Source of the DNA: Microbacterium sp. Gd 4-13
GTDB taxonomy: Bacteria > Actinomycetota > Actinomycetes > Actinomycetales > Microbacteriaceae
Assembly (NCBI RefSeq): GCF_003095395.1
Contig: NZ_QEIJ01000003.1
Span: 248,001 to 312,000, forward strand
Reading direction: 5' to 3'
DNA length: 64,000 bases
Position 1 is the stretch's first letter. Each line of letters begins with the position of its first letter. Both the position numbers and the translations under genes were made by a program. Under the pieces are notes generated by a model. The model searched no databases, was not told where the DNA came from, and saw only the letters and a program-made list of their open reading frames with translations. Positions 44,201-52,625 of the stretch are shown here, piece after piece.

Positions 44201-45019
44201 GGGGGCCGGACGCCGCTGCATGACGAGGGCGCGGTCGGTGGGGTGGCCCGCGAGGGCGTTCAGCACGGGGTGGTCGAGGTCGGCGGTGTCGCGCGCCATC
44301 GCCGAGCCGACGTCGGCGAACGACGAGATGACGAGGCGCGGATGCACGACGAACGTCGGGATGTGGGTGGTGAGGGCTCGCAGGTGGTCGATGACAGGCT
44401 GCGGCTTGAACACACCGCGGTCGTAAGCCAGGCCGGCGAGAGCCAGGCTGTCGATCCGGATGCCGAAGTGGGTCAGGAACGCCTTGGCCAGCTCGGGGTT
44501 GACCATGAACGAGCCGTGCAGCTTGAGCTCGAAGTCGCCGTGATGACGGCGGATCGCCAGCGGGCGCAGCAGCACGGGGGCCGACCACGCGACTCCCCCG
44601 ATGCGCCAAGCGGCGAGCCCGACGGCGAGGTGCACGGGCTCGAGACCGCGCGACGTGCGCAGCTCCACGTTCTTCGCGGTGATGCGCTCTGCGGCCATGC
44701 GCGCCGTGCGCAGCGCCACCTCGTCGCGGAAGAGGTTGGAGAGCAGCGTCGAGCGCCCGGTGATGAACTGCGGGAGGCTCCCGGGGTGGGCCTTGGTGAT
44801 GTCGATACCGGCATCGGATGCGTCGTCGAAACGCAGCAGCGTCGATCTGCCGCCGAGCGCGGCGGCCTCGGTGCGGATGCGGGCGCGCTCCGGTTCTGCG
44901 ACATGCATGACGGAGACGCCCGGCTCGGACAGACCGAGATTTCCGGGGTTAACGGACGTCGCCGACACGTCACCCTCTGCGCCGTCTACGACGCCCTCTG
45001 CTCGCCACACGACAGTCAC
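41285..45019 (-). CDS. Large helicase-like protein with degenerate ATPase motifs
   Basis: 1244 residues, an actinobacterial superfamily 1 helicase-like protein. The Walker A position reads LPGTGGTQTII, so glutamine replaces the catalytic lysine, and the Walker B position reads FDVVLIADAG instead of a DE pair. Other parts resemble helicase motifs (VLVVSARRSTLEGIRHRL, IVVFGDPVTQKPTPF, SYRAGGEDLAELVN, LTVGMTRARRSMVIV). The last ~130 residues look like a VSR/DUF559-type nuclease (LRRLGIAVDVHYRGLLPLVA, VHSFDLYSDP). Start GTG at 45019; later GTGs are possible. Confidence 0.8.
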   Translation of the reverse strand: MTVVWRAEGVVDGAEGDVSATSVNPGNLGLSEPGVSVMHVAEPERARIRTEAAALGGRSTLLRFDDASDAGIDITKAHPGSLPQFITGRSTLLSNLFRDEVALRTARMAAERITAKNVELRTSRGLEPVHLAVGLAAWRIGGVAWSAPVLLRPLAIRRHHGDFELKLHGSFMVNPELAKAFLTHFGIRIDSLALAGLAYDRGVFKPQPVIDHLRALTTHIPTFVVHPRLVISSFADVGSAMARDTADLDHPVLNALAGHPTDRALVMQRRPAPVVDGPDERAPAADALLLDADAEQEAVLARIAAGQSLAVHTLPGTGGTQTIINAVGRLVQDGKRVLVVSARRSTLEGIRHRLAGIGLDGLAVSPTHIRRDLIRAIGRNEKAEQPRVSDIDDALVRLRTVLRDYRHAVTVEHPSLGVSALDVLRTLTTLAGRSPAPSTTTRFDVATLEGLADRRAEAGSALAAAARLGEFRFGPDDSPWYGVSFTRTEDARAAHALAGKLHRRDVPSLLERGYELIAQTRMRPFQTISELGGYLRLLQGIRESLDRFSPTVFERPLGELIQAHAARRDAGEMSGPNRRRLKRLSREYLRPGVHVTDMHEALVRIQEQRTEWQRYVEAGVTPEVPLGLADVAVAWQRVDAELGELDQILGRQNSARMTTLPVARLVRTLAGLAAESTFFDNLVERAELRSELARLGLEPLLLELSVRHVPEDRVADELEFAWWQSALEHLLRTDRALLGANTSVVDRLERDFRLVDEAHAAASGPLLAARLAQQWRIGIVDLADEAAALKDALKRGATTAEELAAIAPGLLRTVAPVWLASPYEVPEIPDADGFDVVLIADAGALCLTEAAPALRRAGQIVVFGDPVTQKPTPFRVSATFASDEDTEDEQPFDDASVFERLAELLPVETLTRSYRAGGEDLAELVNDAFYGGEIVSLPWAGSYLGRGSLSVDYVEGGTGAPDPVTGAVESPDAEVARVVTLVVEHAVNRGAESLMVVTASRRHAERVRAAVEAAFAGRSDVSDFVSRDTAEPFAVLTLEESVAESRDRVIFSLGFGLTKHGRVLSDFGDLSTPDGERLLTVGMTRARRSMVIVSSIRPSSFDDGRLEHGAATLMGILGNLAARGRESRLEDLADPLTLALARELRRLGIAVDVHYRGLLPLVAQHGGKAVVAESDPETVGDSLRESLRLRPQILRRLGWHYVRVHSFDLYSDPATVAARIAALLGVKVDGPTAESSTQPIDVVE

Positions 45020-45186
45020 CCTAGGCGCGCGTCGCGCTCCTCGCCGGTATCCTTCCGGGGTTTCGCGGTATTACCCGACACGCCGGATGATCGGCCTTTC
45101 CTCCCCAGCCGGGGGTCGAAGCACCCTTGTCCACTGTTTCTGCACGACGAGCCGACCCCGCCGCCACCGCCCCGGAGGATGGGAAC

Positions 45187-45696
45187 ATGACCCGGTACAC
45201 GACCGCTTGGCACCCGACTCCGGTGGGCGATGCGCTGCTCGCCTTCGCCGACGACGACCTCGTCGCCCTCCGCCTCGAACACGATGAACGCGCCTACGCC
45301 ATCGAGAGCCTGACGAGGCTCCTTCAGGTCGCGCCGCATCACGACGACCGGGCGGGGGCGCTCGTCGCGACGCAGCTCGACGAGTACTTCGCCGGTGAAC
45401 GGCGGGCATTCGACCTCCGCCTCGACTGGCGTCTCGCGCGGGGCTTCACGCTTCAGGCGCTGACCGCGGTGACCGAGATCCCGTACGGCGAGACCGCGTC
45501 GTACGGCGAGGTCGCCGCTCTCGCGGGAAAGCCCCGCGCCGCCCGCGCGGTCGGCACGGCCTGCCGCACGACGCCCTTCTCTCTCGTCGTGCCCGTGCAT
45601 CGGGTGGTTCGTTCCGACGGGTCGATCGGCGAGTACGGAGGGCACCCCGAGGTGAAGGAGTACCTGCTCGACCTCGAGCGCACCGCCGGCGTGTAG
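45187..45696 (+). CDS. MGMT/ATL-family protein lacking the catalytic cysteine
   Basis: 169 residues from the ATG at 45187 with GGAGG nine bases upstream. The C-terminal domain is that of O6-alkylguanine-DNA alkyltransferase: IPYGETASYGEVAALAGKPR (HTH) and AVGTACRTTPFSLVVPVHRVV. The active-site PCHR is PVHR (136-139), encoded CCC GTG CAT CGG, so it cannot accept alkyl groups. Alkyltransferase-like proteins with PWHR or PxHR bind alkylated bases and recruit repair; that role is inferred here. Convergent with actP. Confidence 0.88.
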   Translation: MTRYTTAWHPTPVGDALLAFADDDLVALRLEHDERAYAIESLTRLLQVAPHHDDRAGALVATQLDEYFAGERRAFDLRLDWRLARGFTLQALTAVTEIPYGETASYGEVAALAGKPRAARAVGTACRTTPFSLVVPVHRVVRSDGSIGEYGGHPEVKEYLLDLERTAGV

Positions 45697-45711
45697 GCCG
45701 CGGGCGGTGCG

Positions 45712-45745
45712 CTCGGGGCCCCGGATGCGCGTCCGGGGCCCCGAG
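45712..45745. terminator. Bidirectional hairpin between the MGMT-like and actP genes
   Basis: CTCGGGGCCCCGGA and TCCGGGGCCCCGAG form a perfect 14-bp stem with a 6-base loop, between two convergent genes. No T-run, as is common in high-GC Actinobacteria. Confidence 0.75.
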
Positions 45746-45751
45746 GGTCGA

Positions 45752-47374
45752 TCAGTGGTCGGTGGCCTTCTCGGCGCCGAAGCCGGTCAACGACCTGACG
45801 TCCATCTCTGCCGCCTTCGCCGGGTTCTCCTTGCGGCGCGACGTCACCGAGCCGAGCCACCCCAGGAAGAACCCGATGGGGATCGAGACGATGCCGGGGT
45901 TGTTGAACGGCCAGATCGCCGCCCCGGTGTCTTTGAAGACGCTCGTCGGTGTTCCCCAGAAGACCGGGGAGAGCACGATGAGGATGATCGCCGCGGCCAG
46001 TCCCCCGTACATGCTCCACACCGCACCCCGGGTCGTGAAGCGACGCCAGAAGAGCGAGTAGAGGATCGTCGGCAGGTTCGCCGATGCCGCGACCGCGAAG
46101 GCCAGCGCCACCAGAAACGCCACGTTCTGGCCCTGCACGCCGATGCCGCCGAGGATCGCCAGCACGCCGATGACGATGACCGTTCGCCGAGCCACCTTGA
46201 CCTCACCGTCGGGCGGAACGTTGCCCTTTTTGATGACGTTCGCGTAGATGTCGTGCGCGAACGACGCGGCCGCCGTGATGGTGAGCCCCGCCACCACCGC
46301 GAGGATCGTCGCGAAGGCGACCGCCGAGATGAAGCCGAGCAGCACCGGTCCGCCCAGCTGGAGCGCCAACAGCGGTGCGGCGGAGTTGACCCCGCCGGGT
46401 GCGGCCTTGATCACGTCGGGTCCGACGAGGGCGGCCGCCCCGTATCCGAGCACGAGGGTCAGCAGGTAGAAGAGCCCGATCAGCCAGATGGCCCAGACCA
46501 CCGAACGACGCGCCTCTTTGGCGGTCGGAACGGTGTAGAAGCGCATGAGCACGTGCGGGAGGCCGGCCGTTCCCAGCACCAGCGCGAGGGCGAGCGAGAT
46601 GAAGTCCCACGGGTTCGAGCCGTACTGCAGGCCCGGGCCGAGGATCGCATCCTTCGGGTCGCTCGTCGACGTGGCCACCGCGCTCTCGAGCAACGTGTTG
46701 AGGTTGAACCCGTTGATGGCGAGCACCCAGATCGTCATCACCAGGGCGCCGCCGATGAGCAGGAACGCCTTGACGATCTGCACCCACGTCGTGCCCTTCA
46801 TGCCTCCGATCAGCACGTAGACGATCATCAGTACGCCCACCACACCGACGACGATCGACTGACCGAGCTGGTCGCCGATACCCAGGAGCAGCGAGACGAG
46901 ACCGCCTGCGCCCGCCATCTGCGCGAGCAGGTAGAAGAAGCAGACCGCGAGAGTGGTGAGCGCCGCCGCCATCCGCACCGGGCCCTGCTTCAACCGGAAC
47001 GACAGCACGTCGGCCATCGTGAACTTGCCGGTGTTGCGCATCAGCTCCGCGACCAGCAGCAGCGCGACGAGCCACGCCACGAGGAAGCCGATGGAGTAGA
47101 GGAAGCCGTCGTAGCCGTTGATCGCGATCGCTCCGCAGATTCCGAGGAACGATGCCGCCGACAGGTAATCGCCGGAGATGGCGAAGCCGTTCTGCGGTCC
47201 GGTGAAGGAACGACCGGCCGCGTAGTAGTCCGCGGCGGTCTTGTTGTTGCGACTGGCGCGGATCACGATGAACAGGGTCACCGCGACGAATGCGCCGAAG
47301 ATCGAGATATTCAGCACGGGGTTGTTCTCCACCGTCTGCACCGCCGTATCGACGGCGCCGAGCACATCATTCAC
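45752..47374 (-). CDS. actP: Cation/acetate symporter
   Basis: 540 residues from the GTG at 47374, which overlaps the DUF485 stop (GTGA). A solute:sodium symporter of the ActP type with about 13 helices; marks include AADYYAAGRSFTGPQNGFAI, GDYLSAASFLGICG, GLPHVLMRFYTVP and TITAAASFAHDIYANV. It takes up acetate or other short carboxylates with Na+ or H+. It forms an operon with the small DUF485 membrane protein. Confidence 0.93.
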   Translation of the reverse strand: MNDVLGAVDTAVQTVENNPVLNISIFGAFVAVTLFIVIRASRNNKTAADYYAAGRSFTGPQNGFAISGDYLSAASFLGICGAIAINGYDGFLYSIGFLVAWLVALLLVAELMRNTGKFTMADVLSFRLKQGPVRMAAALTTLAVCFFYLLAQMAGAGGLVSLLLGIGDQLGQSIVVGVVGVLMIVYVLIGGMKGTTWVQIVKAFLLIGGALVMTIWVLAINGFNLNTLLESAVATSTSDPKDAILGPGLQYGSNPWDFISLALALVLGTAGLPHVLMRFYTVPTAKEARRSVVWAIWLIGLFYLLTLVLGYGAAALVGPDVIKAAPGGVNSAAPLLALQLGGPVLLGFISAVAFATILAVVAGLTITAAASFAHDIYANVIKKGNVPPDGEVKVARRTVIVIGVLAILGGIGVQGQNVAFLVALAFAVAASANLPTILYSLFWRRFTTRGAVWSMYGGLAAAIILIVLSPVFWGTPTSVFKDTGAAIWPFNNPGIVSIPIGFFLGWLGSVTSRRKENPAKAAEMDVRSLTGFGAEKATDH

Positions 47375-47724
47375 GACCGGCCTCCCGATGCGCGTTCGAG
47401 ATCGGCTCGAATGGCCGCCGCCCGGGGATCGAGCCGGCGATTGGCATATGCGACGTAGGCCATCGTGATGACGAAGGTCGAGACGAATTGACCGAGGCCG
47501 AGGAGGAGCCCGACGGTGACGTCGCCCCACACTCGCTGAGACATGAATTCCGTCGCGAACGACGACAGCAGCACATAGACGAAGTACCAGAGCAGGAACA
47601 CGATCGCGAGCGGGAAGATGAAACTCCGCTGCGCTTTCTTCAGTTCTTGGAACGGCGGCGATTGCTCGACCGCGATGTAATCGATGTCATCCGACGGGGT
47701 GACATCGACGCGTGGATCCGACAT
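47371..47724 (-). CDS. DUF485 membrane protein, ActP partner
   Basis: 117 residues from the ATG at 47724 (MSDPRVDVTP). Two transmembrane helices (SFIFPLAIVFLLWYFVYVLL and TVGLLLGLGQFVSTFVITMAYVAY, each split here by a short loop) with the DUF485 motif LKKAQRSF. The YjcH-like subunit is always found before actP. It is translationally coupled to actP. Confidence 0.9.
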   Translation of the reverse strand: MSDPRVDVTPSDDIDYIAVEQSPPFQELKKAQRSFIFPLAIVFLLWYFVYVLLSSFATEFMSQRVWGDVTVGLLLGLGQFVSTFVITMAYVAYANRRLDPRAAAIRADLERASGGRS

Positions 47725-47860
47725 GGGGCCTCCTTGCCTCATCGGCCCGGCGCAGCATTGCACCGGTAGCGAGAACCGCGGACGCCGGTGGCGACCCCGG
47801 TGATATCGTCGACGCTACGAAGGCGGCGATGAGGCCGTCACCCCCGGAAGTAGGTAGTGC

Positions 47861-48712
47861 GTGGCAGCACGGACGGGCAGCGTCGGTGACACCGAGCTGA
47901 TTTCACGCGCGGTCGGCGATCTCGCCCGACGCACGCGTTTTCCCGTTGCGTTCGGAGGCCTCGAGCACGACGGCGCCGTGCACGTCACCTCCATCGTGGG
48001 CGCCCGCGGACGCAGCCTCGACGGCCTCGTCGTCGAAGCGCATCGCGGCCTCGGCGGGCGGGCGCTCGTCGAGAAGCGCCCGAGGCTCGCCCTCGACTAC
48101 CGCACGTCCCGCACGATCACCCACGACTACGACCGCGCGATCCTCGGCGAGGGGATCTCTACGCTGTTCGCGGTGCCCATCGTCGTGACGGGAACGGCGC
48201 GAGGAGTGCTGTACTGCGGCGCGTGGCACGAAGCATCCGTCGGTGATGTCGTGGCGCAGCCCGCGTTCCGGGTCGCAGCGGAGGTGGCCACCGAGCTGCG
48301 GGTGCGCGACGAGGTCGACCGCCGGCTCACCGCCATTCCCCCGTCGTCGGAACCCATCGCGGCGGGCGCTCGGGAAGAGCTGCGTGAGACGTACGCCGAG
48401 CTTCGGCGCATCGCGGCGGGCGTCGACGACGAATCTCTCCGCACGCGATTGGAAAGCCTCGAGCAACGTCTCGCCGCTCTTTCGGGCGACCAGCGCAAGC
48501 CCGTGGTCGAACTCGATGTTGCTTTGTCGCCGCGCGAGATCGACGTGCTCGCGTGCGCGGCATTGGGGGCGACGAATTCTGAGGTGGGTGCGTCGCTCGG
48601 ACTCCGCGAAACGACGGTGAAGTCGTATCTCGCATCGGCAATGTCCAAATTGGATGCATCGACCCGGCATTCTGCCGTCACCAAAGCGAGGCGCGCGGGC
48701 ATCTTGCCCTGA
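47861..48712 (+). CDS. LuxR-type regulator with GAF domain (RamA-like)
   Basis: 283 residues from a GTG. A GAF-like sensor (about 20-150, VVEAHRGLGGRALVEKRPRLALDY, LFAVPIVVTGTARGVLYCG), a linker helix and a LuxR HTH (LSPREIDVLACAALGATNSE, VGASLGLRETTVKSYLASAM). Size and layout match RamA of Corynebacterium, which controls acetate metabolism, and the gene is divergent from the DUF485-actP operon, so it probably activates it. RamA identity is inference. Confidence 0.85.
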   Translation: MAARTGSVGDTELISRAVGDLARRTRFPVAFGGLEHDGAVHVTSIVGARGRSLDGLVVEAHRGLGGRALVEKRPRLALDYRTSRTITHDYDRAILGEGISTLFAVPIVVTGTARGVLYCGAWHEASVGDVVAQPAFRVAAEVATELRVRDEVDRRLTAIPPSSEPIAAGAREELRETYAELRRIAAGVDDESLRTRLESLEQRLAALSGDQRKPVVELDVALSPREIDVLACAALGATNSEVGASLGLRETTVKSYLASAMSKLDASTRHSAVTKARRAGILP

Positions 48713-48848
48713 TGCCGCGACCCCACCTAGCTGTCGGTGAGATATCCCTATATCGTATTCTTCGCCTATTCTGGACCGCTCAGACGGAGAGCTACGATGA
48801 AATTTCTCGACCGCACCCGCAGTCGGTCGGGAGGAGAAGAGATCACCC

Positions 48849-49193
48849 ATGGCACGTAAGCAGATCACCCAGCTGATCGACGACCTCGACGGTCAGACCC
48901 TCGAAGATGGCGGCGAAACCGTCCTTTTCTCGCTCGACGGTCGCCCCTATGAAATCGACCTTTCGGCCGAGCACGCCGCCGAATTGCGCGATGCACTGAA
49001 GCCGTTCATCGACGCCGGTCGCTCGGTCGGCGCCGCCGCCCGCACGGCGACCTCGCGCAGCCGTTCCACCCGCCAGCAGAGCGGCCGCGACCTCGGCGCC
49101 GTCCGTCAGTGGGCGCGCGAGAACGGCCACGACATCAGCGAGCGCGGCCGCATCCCCGCTTCGATCCTCGACGCGTACGACGCCAGCCGCTGA
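48849..49193 (+). CDS. lsr2: Lsr2 nucleoid-associated xenogeneic silencer
   Basis: 114 residues. The N-terminal dimerisation domain begins [14 protein letters not shown], followed by [15 protein letters not shown], and the C-terminal AT-hook-like DNA-binding domain contains [22 protein letters not shown] with the RGR core that enters the minor groove. Lsr2 binds AT-rich DNA and silences foreign genes. It lies just before the tRNA-Arg island. GAGGAG lies upstream of the ATG. Confidence 0.95.
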   Translation: MARKQITQLIDDLDGQTLEDGGETVLFSLDGRPYEIDLSAEHAAELRDALKPFIDAGRSVGAAARTATSRSRSTRQQSGRDLGAVRQWARENGHDISERGRIPASILDAYDASR

Positions 49194-49209
49194 ACCAGTA
49201 GCCGGTTTT

Positions 49210-49251
49210 CGAGAGCTGCGGCGCGCAGGGGCGTGTGCACCGCAGCTCTCG
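49210..49251 (+). terminator. Hairpin after lsr2
   Basis: CGAGAGCTGCGG (49210-49221) and CCGCAGCTCTCG (49240-49251) form a perfect 12-bp stem 16 bp after the lsr2 stop. Confidence 0.7.
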
Positions 49252-49305
49252 TGGCGTGTAGCGGGCGAGCTTGACAGGCGCATCGCTCGATACACTGGAG
49301 CACCT

Positions 49306-49377
49306 GCCTCTGTAGCTCAATGGAAGAGCTGCTCCGTCCTAAGGAGAAGGTTGGGGGTTCGAGTCCCTCCAGGGGCA
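49306..49377 (+). tRNA. tRNA-Arg (anticodon CCT)
   Basis: A cloverleaf of 72 nt with acceptor arms GCCTCTG and CAGGGGC. The anticodon loop is GTCCTAA, so the anticodon is CCT, reading AGG. The T arm is GGGGG-TTCGAGT-CCCTC. The 3' CCA is not fully encoded (ACCG). tRNA genes are common integration sites, and an accessory segment starts right after this one. Confidence 0.93.
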
Positions 49378-49595
49378 CCGTCTTTCCCTGTCCGCTGCCC
49401 GATGGCAGCGCACCAGCGGCATCTGATCGTTCAGTGACGTCGCGTCGGCATCCAATCCCCCCGGCCCATCTCGGGCACACGCCTGTTCAATCATCGGAGC
49501 ATGCCGCTCTGCCTAAGGGAACGGAGCGATGCTGTGACGCTGACCTCTTTCTCTCCGCCTCATAGACTGACCAACAGCCGAGCGTTGGAGGACAA

Positions 49596-50843
49596 GTGGC
49601 ACGTCGTCGTGGTTTTTTCGCGGAGATCCAGCATCAGTCGAGGCTCGCCGACCAACGCCAACAGGCTGCGCTTCGCCAGCAGGCTGCAGGGGCTCGGCGT
49701 GCGGAACAGGCTCAGCGCGCTGCAGAGCGAGCGCAGCTCGCCGCAGAACGCGCGTCTGAAGCCGATCGTAAGCGGCTCGAAAAGGCTGCTGCCGACGCCC
49801 ACGTCGCAGCTCAGCTTGCGGAAGTCGACGATCTGAACGCGGACTTACGCGGCAAGTACGAGACGCTGGACTCCCTCCTGCAGGCCACTCTTGATGTGGA
49901 CGATTTCGTCGACCTTGAGGATCTACGCGTCGTTGTCGTGCATCCGCCGTTTGGCAGGCCGGACCTCAAGCGCCCATTCCCTGCGCCGACGCCCATCCCT
50001 GACCCGCCGCTTCCGGTGAAGAGAGCGCCAGAGGAAGTCAAGAGCCTCTTCGGAAAGAAGAAAAAGGAAGCTGAAGCGCTCGCGGCAGTCGAGCAACAGT
50101 ATGCGAGCGACTACTACGCGTGGCAGGCGGCCGTGGAAGCTCTGCCCGCCCGCAGGGCAGAACAACTTCAGAAGCACTCCGAAGTTGAGCAACGTCGTCT
50201 AGGGCAGCTCACGCTCGAGACAGAGAAGTACGAAGCCGAGTGCGCACTCCGGGAGACAGAAGCAGCAGAGCAGAACGAAGCCCTCGATCAACTGATTACA
50301 GGCCTGGGGTACGGCACGGCAGATGCCGTCCAGGAGTATGTGGGAATTGTCCTCGCCAACTCCGTATACCCGGACTGGTTCCCGGTGTCGCACACAGCAG
50401 TCTTCGAACCAGCGACGGCTGAACTAGCCGTTCGGGTCCTAATCCCAGGACCTGATTCGGTGCCGTCCATCAAGCACTACAAATACGTGAAGGCAACTGA
50501 CGAGATCACCCCGGTCGCAGGGACCCAGAAGGACACGAAGGAGCGCTACGCCGGGATCGTTCATAACGTCGCGCTTCGCACTCTGCACGAGGTATTCGAA
50601 GCTGATCGACGCGGCCTCTTCAAGGGGATATCACTAGAACTCGGAACAGAGACCACGAACCCCGCCACAGGCAGGCCGACATACATTCCGTTCGTTGCGG
50701 TCGCAACTGGACGCGAACGGTTCGAGGAGATCGACCTCTCTGGCGTTGTCCCGGGTATGACTCTGGAGCATCTAGGCGCAGCCACATCAAAGAACCCACA
50801 AGGACTTGTGCCCGTAGCCCCAGGGGGAGTGAGGCGGGCATAG
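49596..50843 (+). CDS. 'Restriction system protein'-type hypothetical
   Basis: 415 residues from a GTG with GGAGG upstream. The start ARRRGFFAEIQHQSRLADQR and a long A/R/E/Q coiled coil (to about residue 75) match proteins that are labelled 'restriction system protein' in actinobacterial genomes. A charged middle with helices (GKKKKEAEALAAVEQQYASD) leads to a mixed alpha/beta C-terminal domain (FEPATAELAVRVLIPGPDS, RYAGIVHNVALRTLHEVFEAD, PFVAVATGRERFEEIDLS). No nuclease motif is obvious. Its stop overlaps the next gene by one base. Confidence 0.7.
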   Translation: MARRRGFFAEIQHQSRLADQRQQAALRQQAAGARRAEQAQRAAERAQLAAERASEADRKRLEKAAADAHVAAQLAEVDDLNADLRGKYETLDSLLQATLDVDDFVDLEDLRVVVVHPPFGRPDLKRPFPAPTPIPDPPLPVKRAPEEVKSLFGKKKKEAEALAAVEQQYASDYYAWQAAVEALPARRAEQLQKHSEVEQRRLGQLTLETEKYEAECALRETEAAEQNEALDQLITGLGYGTADAVQEYVGIVLANSVYPDWFPVSHTAVFEPATAELAVRVLIPGPDSVPSIKHYKYVKATDEITPVAGTQKDTKERYAGIVHNVALRTLHEVFEADRRGLFKGISLELGTETTNPATGRPTYIPFVAVATGRERFEEIDLSGVVPGMTLEHLGAATSKNPQGLVPVAPGGVRRA

Positions 50844-52180
50844 TGGCTGACGGACCAGTCTTCAATCCGCCTCCCGGATGGCCGAAGCCGCCTGCGGCCT
50901 GGCTTCCGCCGGCCGGATGGGCGCCTGACCCGGCATGGCCGGAGCCGCCCGAGGGTTGGGTCCTATGGATCACCGAGGGTGCATCTGATGCGGAGCCTCA
51001 GGTGGAAGATTCCCTGCCTGCGGTGTCGATCGAAGCTCCTGCGCTCGTGGATCCGGCGATCGCTACTTCGGCGGAGCTGGACTTCTTGAGACGCGAGAAC
51101 AGAGCACTGCGCGCCCAACTCGCTGAGGCGGCCTCGCCGGACTATGTCGAGCTCAGCGATGCTCGCGTCCTCCAAGACGTGGGCATCTACCGATACCACC
51201 ACCCGCTCGAACTGGCGGCGGCCTATCAAGATCGTCTCGCGTCGATCGAGACTCGGATAGCCGAAGTAGTGAAGGCGGGCAGGGCAATCGTCAAGTCGGA
51301 GATGTTCACGTTCAACAACTCGCTCGCGCAAGGTCGACGGATGACCGACGACCTCGCAAAACTGATGCTCCGCGCCTACAACTCAGAAGCGGATAACGCC
51401 CTTAGATCGCTGCGTGCGGGCAACGTCGTGACGGCCAAACGGCGACTCGATGCTTCGCGGAGCGCGATTGCGAAGCTCGGTTCGATGATGGAGATGCGTA
51501 TCAGCGATGAGTTTCACGATCTTCGATTCGAGGAGCTTGAACTCACCGCAGACTGGCTGATGAAGAAGCAAGAAGAGCGCGAAGTTGCCCGCGACGAGCG
51601 CGCGCGACTTCGTGAGGAGCAGCGCGTCGCTAAGGAGCTAGCGGAAGAGCGGACCCGGCTCGATAAGGAGCGGGCCCATCTTGCCAACATGCTTGCCGCA
51701 CTCGAAGAGAGAGGTGAGCTGGACCCGGTGCTTGCCGCCCGACTCGCCGAAGTCGACGATGCGATAGCCCAGAACGACTTCCGTGCCGCAAACATTCGAG
51801 CAGGGTACGTGTACGTGATCTCCAACGAAGGCGCGTTCGGCAGGGATGTCGTGAAGATCGGACTCACGCGCCGGCTCGAACCACGAGAGCGAATCTATGA
51901 ACTTGGCGGCGCCTCGGTACCGTTCCGCTTCGATACGCACACGCTGTACTTCTCTGAGGACGCCGTGACCTTGGAAGCAGAGCTACACCGCCATTTTGCG
52001 TCGCGCGCTTTGAATCAGGCAAACTCCCGAAAAGAGTTCTTTTTCGCCACGCCGGGCGAGGTACGCGATGTGCTCATCGAAAAGGTCGGCAGCATGCTCG
52101 AGTTCACCGAGACGGCTGACGCCATCGAGTACCGGCAGTCAGTCGGTGCTTGGCCGGCGAGGGTCACGCCATCGATCTAG
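50843..52180 (+). CDS. DUF4041 / GIY-YIG (T5orf172-type) protein
   Basis: 445 residues, GTG start overlapping the previous TAG. A proline/tryptophan-rich N-terminus (GWPKPPAAWLPPAGWAPDPA) resembling SHOCT/DUF2510-like WxxP repeats, a DUF4041 helical region (VLQDVGIYRYHHPLELAAAY and MFTFNNSLAQGRRM), a coiled coil (about 240-300) and a C-terminal GIY-YIG nuclease-like domain (GYVYVISNEGAFGRDVVKIG, LTRRLEPRERIYEL, AELHRHFASRALN). Such proteins occur in phages and defence islands. Probable DNA nuclease acting with the preceding gene. Confidence 0.75.
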   Translation: MADGPVFNPPPGWPKPPAAWLPPAGWAPDPAWPEPPEGWVLWITEGASDAEPQVEDSLPAVSIEAPALVDPAIATSAELDFLRRENRALRAQLAEAASPDYVELSDARVLQDVGIYRYHHPLELAAAYQDRLASIETRIAEVVKAGRAIVKSEMFTFNNSLAQGRRMTDDLAKLMLRAYNSEADNALRSLRAGNVVTAKRRLDASRSAIAKLGSMMEMRISDEFHDLRFEELELTADWLMKKQEEREVARDERARLREEQRVAKELAEERTRLDKERAHLANMLAALEERGELDPVLAARLAEVDDAIAQNDFRAANIRAGYVYVISNEGAFGRDVVKIGLTRRLEPRERIYELGGASVPFRFDTHTLYFSEDAVTLEAELHRHFASRALNQANSRKEFFFATPGEVRDVLIEKVGSMLEFTETADAIEYRQSVGAWPARVTPSI

Positions 52181-52304
52181 GACGGCGGCTCCCGCTCACC
52201 GCCCTCGCCGCTTTGCTCCATACGCCAGTGGAGGAGACGGCTGGTAACGGGCCAACTGGCCTTCGACCGGAGGCCGAGCCGCGTGTCCTGATACGGTCGC
52301 AACC

Positions 52305-52625
52305 GTGACGAGTGAGCGGGTTCGCAAGACGCTGGAGGATTTCGTTCGGGAGCGTGATTGGGCCCAGTTTCACAGTCCCGCGAACCTCGCCAAGAGCATC
52401 GCGATCGAGGCAGGCGAGCTATTGGAGTGCTTTCAGTGGAGCGACGATGCGGATGAGGCGCAGGTGCGGGCCGAGCTCGCCGACGTAGTGACCTATTGCA
52501 CGCTGCTCGCTTCGCGGCTCGGGATCGATCTCGACGAGATCGTTCTCGAGAAGCTCGTGGCTACGAGGAAGAAGTACCCGGCCGATCGTGCACGGGGGCG
52601 GAGCACGAAGTATGACGCCCTTTGA
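52305..52625 (+). CDS. MazG-like nucleotide pyrophosphohydrolase
   Basis: 106 residues of the all-alpha NTP pyrophosphatase fold: FHSPANLAKSIAIEAGELLECFQWSDD with the metal-binding ExxE and EVRAELADVVTYCTLLASRLGIDL with the second acidic site (ExxxD). It hydrolyses (d)NTPs such as dCTP. It overlaps the GIY-YIG/DUF2075 gene by 14 bp; this pairing is one I have seen in other genomes and suggests a nucleotide-based defence or control role, which is inference. Confidence 0.85.
   Translation: MTSERVRKTLEDFVRERDWAQFHSPANLAKSIAIEAGELLECFQWSDDADEAQVRAELADVVTYCTLLASRLGIDLDEIVLEKLVATRKKYPADRARGRSTKYDAL

Noticed and set aside
41405..45190. Open frame of 1261 codons on the plus strand
   Set aside because: Antisense of the helicase-like gene, created by high GC and codon bias; no domain is recognisable.
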